Assembly: GCF_018138715.1 (NCBI RefSeq)
Contig: NZ_JAGSHX010000006.1
Span: 8,742,001 to 8,806,000, forward strand
Direction: 5' to 3'
From: Streptomyces asiaticus
Lineage (GTDB): Bacteria; Actinomycetota; Actinomycetes; Streptomycetales; Streptomycetaceae
Length of the DNA: 64,000 nucleotides
The stretch's first letter is position 1, and each line of letters opens with the position of its first letter. The notes beneath the pieces are model-generated. The model saw only the letters and a list, made by a program, of their open reading frames with translations, was not told where the DNA came from and searched no databases. This document shows positions 56,118 through 64,000 of the stretch, one piece after another. Position numbers and translations under genes: made by a program.

Positions 56118-56774
56118 TCAGCCGGTGGAGCCGGGAGGTGCCACCGGGCCGGCGGGGAGCGTACGGATCGCCCGTGCCAGGATCCGTACCGCCTCGGAGG
56201 CGGCCGGATGGCCCGCGGGCAGCGCGGCGGCCGCGCATTCCAGCAGCAGGGCGGCCGCGATCACCTGCTGGTCGGCGGCGGGCGGCCGGGCGGTGGTCCG
56301 GGCCCCGGCGCCACGGCGCAGGGCGGCACGCAGCGCGGCACCCGCCCAGCCGACCAGCCAGAGCCTGGACACCCGCCCCGCCCCCGCCCGCTGCCTCATC
56401 ACCAGCGGCAGAGCGGTCTCGAAGTCCCGGAGGATCGCGGCGGCGTGTTCGCCGAGCAGCGTCACGGCCAGGGCCGCCAGGTGTTCCGGGGTCGGCTCAC
56501 GCCGCGGGACGACCGCCCCGGTCCCGGTGTGAGCGGGTGTGGGGCGAGTGGCCCCCGGCTCGGGCTCCCCCGGAGCGGCGTCCGGCGGTTCGGGGGCGAT
56601 GCGGTGGTACGGGCGGGACGCGGTGTGCGTCCCGCCCGGATGCCCGGCTCTCGCCCGGCGCAGCCCCGCTCCCAGGGCCTCGACGAACTCCCGGCCCACG
56701 AGCGCGGCCAGAGGGGGAATGGCGTCGGGGGAGGCGGAGGCAGGGGAGATGATGCGGGAAACGTTGTCAGCCAT
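56118..56774 (-). CDS. Hypothetical Ala/Arg-rich protein
   Basis: This 218-residue frame starts at ATG 56774 (MADNVSRIISPAS); a TTG at 56813 would overlap the SARP 2 stop. A variable Pro/Gly-rich middle is followed by an amphipathic helical part (LAALAVTLLGEHAAAILRDFETALPLVM, RLWLVGWAGAALRAAL, EAVRILARAIRTL). No family was recognised. It directly follows SARP 2 on the same strand, so it may be co-transcribed. The opposite strand also has long open frames, so coding status is only moderately supported. Confidence 0.5.
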   Translation of the reverse strand: MADNVSRIISPASASPDAIPPLAALVGREFVEALGAGLRRARAGHPGGTHTASRPYHRIAPEPPDAAPGEPEPGATRPTPAHTGTGAVVPRREPTPEHLAALAVTLLGEHAAAILRDFETALPLVMRQRAGAGRVSRLWLVGWAGAALRAALRRGAGARTTARPPAADQQVIAAALLLECAAAALPAGHPAASEAVRILARAIRTLPAGPVAPPGSTG

Positions 56775-56800
56775 GGGATCCAGCGAAACAGATCCCGTAC

Positions 56801-59338
56801 TCAAGCGTTCCAATCGCCGGTCATCACGCGGCGATCACTCGGCGCGAACGGTTGATGACCGGAGTGTGCCCAGCCATGGGCACGCCGCAGCAGGGGTCGC
56901 CCCGGGAGACGGGACGGCCTCCGTCCCAGCCGCGACGGCCGGTCCAGCGTCAGGGTGCCGGCGTGGCGCTGACCGCTGCCCCAGAACGGCCGTCGCTCCA
57001 GCAGTTCCGGCTCACCGCAGGCCACCACGAACAGCGGGACGTCCTGGGCGGTGAAGACCAGCTCCTCGATGACGTCCAGTAGCTGTTCATCGGCTTGGTG
57101 GACGTCGTCCAGGCAGAGCACCACCGGCTCCTCCCGCGCGACCAGCACCAGCAACTCCACCCAGCTCTCGATGAGTTCCTCGCCGCTGCGGATGTGCGGC
57201 GCGGGCCCCATGAGGGGGTTGAGGCTCCGCTGGAGTCGTTCGGCGGTCGCGCCCGGCCCGGTGATCGCCCGTACGGCTTCGGCGAATCGGCCGTCAGCGC
57301 TGCCGCTGGGCGGCAGCCCGAAGCGGGTGGCCAGGGTGTCCCGCGCCAGCCGCAAGACGTCCGACTCATACTCCGAGACGTTCAGCCGCATGATCCACGT
57401 CGAGTCAGGCTGCCGGTTGGCCCGGCGCTCGAACTCGGCCAGGAAGCGGCTCTTACCGACCCCGCGCTCGCCCAGGATCGTCACCAGGTGCGGCGTTCCC
57501 TGGCACCGGGTGCGGTCCAGCAGGCTGGAGACGATGCTCAGTTCGGGCTCGTGCTCGGTGGGAAGGCCCTCGCCGCCCGGCCGTCCACCGTCCACCGCTC
57601 GCACCTGCCGCACATCGGCGACCCCTTCCGGACGGGTCGGCACCGGCCGGTGCCGGAGCCCGACGCCGGTGACCCGCGCCGCGTCGCCGCCCACGTACAC
57701 CTCGCCCCACGGTGTCGAGGCCAGCAGCGACTGCGCCTCGTCGAGCAGTTGGCCGACCACCGTGACCGGGGCGGTGGGGTCGTGGGGGTCATGACGGACC
57801 AGCGCCTCGCCCGCCACCACCGCCGCCCGGAAGGAGGCGCCGGGCAGCTCGGAGAACCGGTCGCGCAGAGTCAGCGCCGCCGTCACCGCGTCCAGCGACG
57901 CGGCGGGCCGGTCCGCCGTGAGCCCGAACAGCGCCAGGGAGTCGTGACCGAGGGAGCCTATGACCGCGCCGCCGAGCTCCTCGACGCTCTCTGCGATCGC
58001 GTGGACCATGTCGCGCAGTGACAGGCCGCCCGGTTCACCGGCGAGCGCTTCGTCCTCGCCGGCGCATACGGTGCGGGTCAGCAGCACGCTGACCTGACGC
58101 CGCTCGGACACCGGCCCCCCGGAGGCGGTGCGGCCGCCGGGCGCCGTTGGGGCGGCCACCCGTCTGGACAGGCGGCGCTCCGGGCGCACGGCCTCGGCGC
58201 GGGGCGGTGTCCGGACGGCGCTCGGTGCCCGCTCGTGCGCGATTCCGACCGGCGGTCTCCTCATGAGGGGCGGGACCTCGAGCGCGGGTGTCCCGACCGG
58301 GTGGGGGTTTTCCGGGGCGGCCGTCTCCACGGGGCACGACGCTCCGAGCGGCGGTGTCTCCATGAGGTGCGGTGCCCCGGCAGGCCGTATATCCACCGGG
58401 TGCGGCGTCCCGGCATGCGTGGTCTCGGCGGAGTAACGAGGATCGGTGCGCGACGGCTCGGGATGCCGTGGCTCGGGGGTGTGGGGCGGCTCGGTGTGCG
58501 GCGGCCGTGCGGCCACGGGTGCCGTCGTCGACGATGTCACCGGCGGCGGTGTCACGGGCGGCACCAGCGTGGGGTCGTGGGTGAGGATGTTCTGCTGGAG
58601 GAGCTGGAGGTCGCGGGAGGGCTCGAGCCCGTACTCGTCGACCAGTGCCCGGCGCACGCTGCTGAACACCCCCAGCGCCTCCGCCTGGCGACCGCAGCGG
58701 TACAGGGCGAGCATCAGCTGGCCGCACAGCCGCTCCCGTAAGGGCTCCGCGGCGGCCAGCGATACCAGCTCCCCCAGGATGGCCTGGTGTCGGCCGCATG
58801 CCAGTTCGGCCTCGAAGCGGTCCTCCATGACGTCCAGCCGCTGCTGGTGCAGGGCGGTCAGTTCCGGCCATTCCACGCCCTGTTCGGCGAGGTCGGCCAG
58901 GGCCGGACCGCGCCATTCGTCGAGCGCCTCGTGCAGCAGGCCCGCCGCTTTCTCGGCGTCGCCGGCGGCCAGCCGGGACCGTCCCTCGGCGACCTGGCGT
59001 TCGAAGCGATGCACGTCGAGCCGCTCGGGCGCGACGTGCAGGACATAACCGGGGGCCTGGGTGAGCAGTGCCGGCCGGTCCCCGTCCGCCGGGCCGCCTC
59101 CCCCCAAGGGGTCCGCCAGCATGGCGCGCAGTCCCCACACGGCGTTCTGCACGATCTTCCGGGCGGTGGCCGGGAGATCCTCCTCGGGCCACAGCGCGTT
59201 CAGCATCTCGCTGGTGGCCACCACCCGGTTCGCACGCAGGAGCAGCAGCGCCAGTACCGCGCGCTGTTTGAAGCCCCCCAATACCACGTGCTGGTCGGCG
59301 GACAACACTTCCAGCGGGCCCAGAATCCTGAATTCCAC
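56801..59338 (-). CDS. SARP-family regulator 2 (HTH-BTAD, cyclase-like and ATPase regions)
   Basis: An 845-residue regulator. GTG 59338 (VEFRILGPLEVLS) has GGGGAA 6 nt upstream and matches the usual SARP start; the frame is open 66 codons further up. Winged helix and BTAD (1-250) precede a Pro-rich linker (about 260-390). A cyclase-like region follows (RRQVSVLLTRTVC, GGAVIGSLGHDSLALFG), then an ATPase with Walker A GERGVGKS and Walker B VVLCLDDVHQADE. No TPR tail is present. The layout is that of SARP 1, so the two probably arose by duplication. A TTA codon (58739-58741, in AAEPLRER) suggests bldA dependence. Confidence 0.88.
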   Translation of the reverse strand: MEFRILGPLEVLSADQHVVLGGFKQRAVLALLLLRANRVVATSEMLNALWPEEDLPATARKIVQNAVWGLRAMLADPLGGGGPADGDRPALLTQAPGYVLHVAPERLDVHRFERQVAEGRSRLAAGDAEKAAGLLHEALDEWRGPALADLAEQGVEWPELTALHQQRLDVMEDRFEAELACGRHQAILGELVSLAAAEPLRERLCGQLMLALYRCGRQAEALGVFSSVRRALVDEYGLEPSRDLQLLQQNILTHDPTLVPPVTPPPVTSSTTAPVAARPPHTEPPHTPEPRHPEPSRTDPRYSAETTHAGTPHPVDIRPAGAPHLMETPPLGASCPVETAAPENPHPVGTPALEVPPLMRRPPVGIAHERAPSAVRTPPRAEAVRPERRLSRRVAAPTAPGGRTASGGPVSERRQVSVLLTRTVCAGEDEALAGEPGGLSLRDMVHAIAESVEELGGAVIGSLGHDSLALFGLTADRPAASLDAVTAALTLRDRFSELPGASFRAAVVAGEALVRHDPHDPTAPVTVVGQLLDEAQSLLASTPWGEVYVGGDAARVTGVGLRHRPVPTRPEGVADVRQVRAVDGGRPGGEGLPTEHEPELSIVSSLLDRTRCQGTPHLVTILGERGVGKSRFLAEFERRANRQPDSTWIMRLNVSEYESDVLRLARDTLATRFGLPPSGSADGRFAEAVRAITGPGATAERLQRSLNPLMGPAPHIRSGEELIESWVELLVLVAREEPVVLCLDDVHQADEQLLDVIEELVFTAQDVPLFVVACGEPELLERRPFWGSGQRHAGTLTLDRPSRLGRRPSRLPGRPLLRRAHGWAHSGHQPFAPSDRRVMTGDWNA

Positions 59339-59542
59339 CTTATTTCCCCACACTCGAGGTGACGTTTCGACGAGAACACGTATCGGGACACCGGCGGCCC
59401 GGTCCAACAGTGGTCGGTGTGTGAGTCCGGCGGCGCTTCCCTCGAGCGCCCGGCCCGGAACGTCTTCTCCGCCGCTCGACGGCCACCCGTCCACCGGGGG
59501 CTTCGGACGTGTTGGCGGAGGTCCAGTGGGATCCATCCTGTT

Positions 59543-60157
59543 CTAGTGGTGATGTTCGCCCGGCGCATAGGGCTCCAGCGAGCGCGCGCGGCGCAGCGCG
59601 CGGGCCCACCAGCCGAGCCGGTCGAGCATGAGGCGGGCCGCTTCCCGGGCGGCCTCGTCATCGAACGGCAGACTGCCGGCCTCCAGGCGTGCCAGATACT
59701 GGTGGAAGCTGACGGTCTCGGAGACCGTGACCGCGTGGGCCTCGGCGAAGACCTGGCGGAGCTGGGCGACGGCACACAGGCCGCTCGACGCCCCGCCGTA
59801 GGAGAGGAAGGCGACCGGCTTGGCCCGCCACTCCTCGTCGTACCAGTCGATCACGCTCTTCAACGGGCCCGGGAAGCCCCGCTTGTACTCGGGGGTGACG
59901 ATCACGAACGCGTCCGCCGCCGCCAGCCACGGGGCCAGGTCCCGCACCGCCTGCGGTCTGCCCGCCGAGGGCGCGGTGGACATCATGTCCGGGAGCCATG
60001 CGGTGGTCAGATCGATGACATCGATGTCAAAACCCTTTCGGAGCCGGGACACCGAGGCGAGCCATTCGGCGGCGGGGAGACCGAACCGGCAGTCCCGGAC
60101 GCTGCCGATCAGGATCACCAGCCGCAGTCGGTCACCGCCGCTCATCTGCGTGTCCAT
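59543..60157 (-). CDS. NADPH-dependent FMN reductase family protein
   Basis: A 204-residue flavodoxin-like protein. It has ILIGSVRDCRFGLPAAEWL (phosphate-binding loop region), FVIVTPEYKRGFPGPLKSVIDW (the TPEYN-like motif, here TPEYKRG) and FLSYGGASSGLCAVAQLRQVF. ATG 60157 lies 9 nt behind GGGAGGG. The family reduces FMN or quinones with NAD(P)H. It is divergent from SARP 3, with four SARP-type heptamers in between, so it is a likely SARP target. Its oxygenase partner, if any, is not in the window. Confidence 0.88.
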   Translation of the reverse strand: MDTQMSGGDRLRLVILIGSVRDCRFGLPAAEWLASVSRLRKGFDIDVIDLTTAWLPDMMSTAPSAGRPQAVRDLAPWLAAADAFVIVTPEYKRGFPGPLKSVIDWYDEEWRAKPVAFLSYGGASSGLCAVAQLRQVFAEAHAVTVSETVSFHQYLARLEAGSLPFDDEAAREAARLMLDRLGWWARALRRARSLEPYAPGEHHH

Positions 60158-60209
60158 CCGCTTACGCCCTCCCCTCGGTGCCTACTCGGCATTACTGTGC
60201 GGCATATGC

Positions 60210-60249
60210 CTTCGGGACCGCTTCGGCTTCGCTTCGGGTCTCCTTCGGA
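60210..60249. promoter_or_regulatory. SARP binding array: four CTTCGGN heptamers at 11-bp steps
   Basis: CTTCGGG (60210), CTTCGGC (60221), CTTCGGG (60232) and CTTCGGA (60243) are each separated by exactly 4 bp. This is the phased direct-repeat pattern of SARP operators. It could act leftward on the FMN reductase (CAGTAAT-like -10 near 60191-60197) or rightward on SARP 3. Confidence 0.8.
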
Positions 60250-60267
60250 CGCCTTGCGTGGCCCGAA

Positions 60268-60279
60268 GGGAGCGCTCCC
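60268..60279. promoter_or_regulatory. CebR-like palindrome upstream of SARP 3
   Basis: AGGGAGCGCTCCCA (60267-60280) differs at one position from the CebR consensus TGGGAGCGCTCCCA (recalled). The core GGGAGCGCTCCC is a perfect palindrome 55 bp upstream of the SARP 3 start. Confidence 0.55.
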
Positions 60280-60334
60280 AACTCGTCTCCTCACTGTCGT
60301 CTCGTCGCGGGTTGCCCTGAGTTACTGTGGATCA

Positions 60335-63300
60335 ATGCGATTCGGGGTGCTGGGCCCGTTGGAGGTCAGGGCCACCGAGGGGAGACCGGTCAGGGTACCC
60401 GAGGTGAAGGTCCGTGCCCTGCTGGCCGATCTGCTCGCCCACAACGGGCAGGTGGTCGCGGTGAACCGGCTGATCGAGGATCTGTGGGGCGGTTCGACGC
60501 TTCCGGCGAACCCCGCCGGATCCCTTCAGGCCAAGGTCTCGCAGCTGCGCCGGGCGCTGGAGGAGGCGGAGCCCGGCGCGCGGGAGCTGATCGTCCACCA
60601 CTCCCGGGGATACGCGCTGCGGGCGCCGTGCGAGACGGTGGACGCCGACCGGTTCCGGGCCCTGGTGGAGCGCGCCCGCACCCTCGACGACCCCCGGTCG
60701 AAGGCCGCCACCCTGATGGACGCGCTGGCCCTGTGGCGGGGACCGGCATTCGCCGACTTCGCGGACGAGCCCTTCGTCCAGGCCGCGGTGGCCAGGCTGG
60801 AGGAGGAACGGCTGACGGCGGTGGAGGAGCATGCCGAGGCCCGCCTCGAACTGGGCGAGCACAGCATGGTCATCGGCGAACTCACCGCCCTGGTGGCCGC
60901 CCATCCGCTCCGGGAGCGGATGCGGATGGTGCAGATGCGCGCCCTCTACCGGGTGGGCCGCTCCTCAGAAGCGCTCGACAGCTATGCGGAGTTACGCCGT
61001 CGGCTCGACGAGGAGCTGGGGCTGACCCCCAGCCCCGCCATCGACGCGCTCCAGCAGGCCATCCTCCGCCAGGATCCGACGCTCCAGCACACCGCCGACA
61101 CCCCCCGCGCCGCCCCCGGCCCCCGCCCGCGGAGCAACCTTCCCCTCGGGGCGAACCCCCTGATCGGGCGGGAGGCGGCGGTCGCTGACGTGCGGCGGCT
61201 GATCCGGATGACGGATCACCGGCTGGTCACCCTGACCGGCCCCGGCGGCGTCGGCAAAACCAGGCTCGCGACCGCCACGGTGGACGGGCTGGACTCCGAA
61301 TTCGAGGACGGTGTCTGGCTGGTGGAGCTGGCCGGGACGGGATCCCCGGAGCGGTCCACCGGGATCGGGCCGCTCGCCGAGCATGTGATGGCGGTGCTCG
61401 GCATCCGCGAGGAGTCCGGCTCCGGCGCCTTCGTGGCGGACGGCGGGGACGACTCCGCGCGCCGGCTGTCCGGTGCGCTCGCCAACCGCCGGCTGCTGCT
61501 GGTCCTGGACAACTGCGAGCATGTGATCGACGCGGTGGCGGAACTGGTCGGCCTCCTCCTCCGCACCGCCCCCCATCTGAAGATCCTGACGACCAGCCAG
61601 GAGTCGCTGCGGCTGCCCGGCGAGACGGTCTGGCCAGTGCCTCCCCTCGGAGTACCGCTGCCGGACGCCGGAGCCTTGGCGTGGGAGCGCTCGAGCGCCG
61701 TCCAGCTGTTCGTCGCGCGGGCCACCGCGGTGGACCCCGGCTTCACCCTCGACGCCGCCACCGGCCCCGCTGTCGCCGAGATCTGCCGCCGGCTGGACGG
61801 CATCCCGCTGGCCCTGGAGCTCGCCGCCACCCGCGTCCGCGCGCTCGGCGCCGAGGAGCTGCTGAGCCGGCTCGACGACCGGTTCAGGGTGCTCAACAGC
61901 GGCTATCGGGGTGCCCCGCCCCGCCAGCAGACCCTCCAGGCGACGATCGACTGGAGCTGGAGCCTGCTCAGCATCCAGGAACAGGGGCTGTTGCGCGGGC
62001 TGGCCGTCCATGCCGAGGGCTGCACCCTCCAGGCCGCCGAAGAGCTCTGCGCGGTTTCCGGGGTGTCCAGAGACCAGGTGCTCGACCTCCTGGCCCGGCT
62101 GGTGGACCGCTCCCTGGTGATCCGGGTCGAGGGAACCCCCGTGCCCCGCTACCGCCTGCTGGAGTCCGTGGCGGCGTACGCGCAGGAGAAGACGGAGCGC
62201 GCCGGCGAGGCGCGCCAACTGGCCACCTGCCACCTGAACCACTACGTGTCCCTCGCCGAGCGGGCACGGCCGCGTCTCCACGGCTCCGACCAACGTCGCT
62301 GGCTGCTCGTCCTGGATGCGGAATCCGCCAATTTCCAGCGCGCCCTGGAAGAGGCCCGTCGCACCGGCCAGGCCCATCCGGCGCTGCGCCTGGCCAACGC
62401 CCTGACCTGGTACTGGTTTCTGCGCGGTCGACTCGGCGAGGCTCTGCGCGCGATGGCGACCGCGCTCGCCATCGACGGCCCGGCACCGGAGTCCATACGG
62501 GCCGAGGCGCGGACCTGGTACAGCGGGCTCGGTCTGCTGCTTGGCAAGTGCAGTGTCGATCTTCCGCGCGCCACTGAGCCCCGGGATGCCGCGGAGCTCA
62601 CAGAGGGCCGGGCCAGGGCGGAGTGGTTTCTGGCCCACGCTCTGTGGAGCCTCGGGGCCCTGGCCGCCGGTGAGGAGCAGGTCAACCGGGCCCTCGCAGA
62701 CTTCCGCATGCTGCGTGACGCCTGGGGGGTGGCCGCCGCGCTGGGCACCCGGGCCGCCCTCGCCATGGCCCGCGGCGATCTGGAGGCGCTGCGCGGAAAC
62801 GCCACGGAGGCCCATGTGCACTTCAGTGAACTGGGCGATGCCTGGGGTCAGTTGAAGGCGGCCGAGGTGCTGAGCGTGCTCGCCGAGGTCAACGCCGACT
62901 ACGAGCAGGCGGCCCGGCTGCACCGCCAGGGGCTGCGGATCGCCGAATCGCTGGAGCTGTGGTCGGAGGTGTCCCGCACCCTCTCGGGGCTGGGCCGGAT
63001 CGCCCTGCTGTCGGAGCGGTTCACCGAGGCGGACGAGCTCCACGAACGAGCCCGGCTGCTCGCGGCCGAGCAGGGCAATCGGCCGGTGGAGCAGTTCGCA
63101 GAGATGGGTCTCGCCCTCGCCGCCCGGCGTCAGGGACGCCTGGACACCGCGGAGAAACACCTGCGGCCGTGGCGCGAGTGGAACGAGCGCCGGGGCGCGT
63201 ACACCGGACTCGCCCTGGTGCTGGCCGAGCTCGGCTTCGTCGCCGAGCAGCGCGGGGACGCCGCCGCCGCGCTCTCCCTCCACCTGGACTGCCTGGCCGC

Positions 63301-63601
63301 CGCGCGTGCCACGGGCGACGCGCGGGCCGTGGCGCTCGCGCTGGAGGGGCTCGCCGGGGCGCATGCGCTCGCGGGGCGGCACGAGCGTGCGGCGCGGCTG
63401 CTGGGCACGGCGTCGGCGACGCGGATCCGGTCCGGCGCGCCGCTGCCCCGCGCCGAACGCGGCGATGTCGAGCGGATCTCCACGCGGGCACGGGAGGCAC
63501 TGGGGGAGGCGGCCTTCACGGCCGCCTTCACCGCCGGGGAGGCGACGGCCCACGGCGACGCGGCGAGCAAGGAGGAGGACGCGGCGGCCGCGGGCGCCTG
63601 A
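60335..63601 (+). CDS. SARP-family regulator 3, AfsR-like (HTH-BTAD-NB-ARC-TPR)
   Basis: A 1088-residue regulator from ATG 60335 (MRFGVLGPLEVRATEG). The winged helix (1-90) and BTAD (about 95-245) precede an NB-ARC ATPase with Walker A GPGGVGKTRL near 303-312 and Walker B LLLVLDNCEH. The regions TTSQESLRLPGETVWPV and GIPLALELAATR follow, then helical TPR-like repeats to the end. It is the large AfsR-type SARP, different from SARPs 1 and 2. A TTA codon is at 60992-60994 (YAELRRR). Upstream lie four heptamers and a CebR-like box. No serine/threonine kinase gene is nearby. Confidence 0.92.
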   Translation: MRFGVLGPLEVRATEGRPVRVPEVKVRALLADLLAHNGQVVAVNRLIEDLWGGSTLPANPAGSLQAKVSQLRRALEEAEPGARELIVHHSRGYALRAPCETVDADRFRALVERARTLDDPRSKAATLMDALALWRGPAFADFADEPFVQAAVARLEEERLTAVEEHAEARLELGEHSMVIGELTALVAAHPLRERMRMVQMRALYRVGRSSEALDSYAELRRRLDEELGLTPSPAIDALQQAILRQDPTLQHTADTPRAAPGPRPRSNLPLGANPLIGREAAVADVRRLIRMTDHRLVTLTGPGGVGKTRLATATVDGLDSEFEDGVWLVELAGTGSPERSTGIGPLAEHVMAVLGIREESGSGAFVADGGDDSARRLSGALANRRLLLVLDNCEHVIDAVAELVGLLLRTAPHLKILTTSQESLRLPGETVWPVPPLGVPLPDAGALAWERSSAVQLFVARATAVDPGFTLDAATGPAVAEICRRLDGIPLALELAATRVRALGAEELLSRLDDRFRVLNSGYRGAPPRQQTLQATIDWSWSLLSIQEQGLLRGLAVHAEGCTLQAAEELCAVSGVSRDQVLDLLARLVDRSLVIRVEGTPVPRYRLLESVAAYAQEKTERAGEARQLATCHLNHYVSLAERARPRLHGSDQRRWLLVLDAESANFQRALEEARRTGQAHPALRLANALTWYWFLRGRLGEALRAMATALAIDGPAPESIRAEARTWYSGLGLLLGKCSVDLPRATEPRDAAELTEGRARAEWFLAHALWSLGALAAGEEQVNRALADFRMLRDAWGVAAALGTRAALAMARGDLEALRGNATEAHVHFSELGDAWGQLKAAEVLSVLAEVNADYEQAARLHRQGLRIAESLELWSEVSRTLSGLGRIALLSERFTEADELHERARLLAAEQGNRPVEQFAEMGLALAARRQGRLDTAEKHLRPWREWNERRGAYTGLALVLAELGFVAEQRGDAAAALSLHLDCLAAARATGDARAVALALEGLAGAHALAGRHERAARLLGTASATRIRSGAPLPRAERGDVERISTRAREALGEAAFTAAFTAGEATAHGDAASKEEDAAAAGA

Positions 63602-63670
63602 CGGTCACCGCTGTCTTCAACTCGCCGCTCGCGCACCTGCGGTTCGACCCCGTCTGATTCACTCGTCGCC

Positions 63671-64000
63671 ATGGAATCCACTGGCGGGCACAGACCCATC
63701 CTGGTCATCGGTGGCACCGGCAAGACCGGCCGGCATGTGGTGGACCGTCTCCGGCGGCGCGGCAAGGAGGTGCGGGCGCTGTCCCGCTCCACCCCGGTAC
63801 CGTTCGACTGGTTCGACGAGTCCACCTGGAAGACGGCGGTCTCCGGTGCGGGCGCCGCATACCTGGTGGACGCGCAGAACGAGCACGCGGCGGAGCGGAT
63901 GCGGGCCTTCGCCCCGTTCGCGGTGGCCCAGGGCGTCGAACGGCTGGTGCTGCTCTCGGCCCGAGGTTGGGCGGACTCTGGCGACCCCGGCATGCTCGCC
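63671..64000 (+). CDS. NmrA-like NAD(P)-binding protein, 5' part (truncated by window edge)
   Basis: The frame opens at ATG 63671 (MESTGGHRPILVIGGTGKTGRHVVDRLRR) and runs without a stop to the window end, giving 110 residues. GGTGKTG is the dinucleotide-binding loop of the atypical SDR/NmrA group, and LVLLSARG is a later strand. It starts 70 bp after SARP 3 on the same strand. It may be a redox enzyme or a sensor; the C-terminal half is missing. Confidence 0.85.
   Translation, partial: MESTGGHRPILVIGGTGKTGRHVVDRLRRRGKEVRALSRSTPVPFDWFDESTWKTAVSGAGAAYLVDAQNEHAAERMRAFAPFAVAQGVERLVLLSARGWADSGDPGMLA

Overview
The window is high-GC DNA (about 70-75% G+C by eye) typical of Streptomyces or a close relative. 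The evidence is GTG and TTG starts, TTA codons confined to regulators and a secreted protease, SARP regulators, a CYP157-like P450, and a modular type I polyketide synthase. No rRNA, tRNA, CRISPR array, transposase or phage gene was seen.

Positions 1-27 kb are chromosomal genes of mixed function. In order: the end of an SDR and a tautomerase; a CYP157-like P450 without the ExxR motif; a secreted S1 protease with a TTA codon, followed by a small lipoprotein- or propeptide-like protein; a NarL-type two-component pair with a MacB/FtsX-type ABC exporter; a serine hydrolase; a second two-component pair with a TetR regulator and a DUF1348 protein behind paired GAGAAC operators; a GlcD-like FAD oxidase; an alpha/beta hydrolase; an MFS transporter; a thioesterase divergent from YceI across strong palindromes; an HxlR regulator divergent from a quinone-reductase-like MDR enzyme; a NIPSNAP protein; a wrecked MFS gene; a glucarate dehydratase; a secreted GH9 cellulase; and argG.

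Positions 27.4-51.4 kb hold a compact minus-strand PKS operon of three genes, transcribed A (51367 to 37502), B, C. Its domains are KSQ-AT-ACP, KS-AT-DH-KR-ACP, KS-AT-DH-KR-ACP | KS-AT-ACP | KS-AT-DH-KR-ACP-thioester reductase. All five ATs carry the malonyl signature HAFH. Colinear reading predicts an unbranched C10 chain from an acetyl starter, with a diene, a C5 ketone and reductive release as an aldehyde or alcohol. This is the logic of polyketide alkaloid pathways such as streptazone/abikoviromycin and coelimycin, but no aminotransferase lies in the window. Long, apparently identical DNA segments shared between modules (783, 588 and 491 bp) show recent gene conversion or module duplication.

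Positions 51.6-64 kb are the accessory and control arm: two small SnoaL/NTF2-like proteins divergent from the PKS, a flavin reductase, an FMN reductase, three SARP-family regulators (each with one TTA codon), a hypothetical protein, and the start of an NmrA-like gene cut by the right edge. Between the FMN reductase and the third SARP lie four CTTCGGN heptamers at exact 11-bp intervals, a textbook SARP-site layout, followed by a CebR-like palindrome. The cluster probably continues past the right edge, where the missing nitrogen-inserting and oxygenase genes would be expected. The left border appears sharp at argG.
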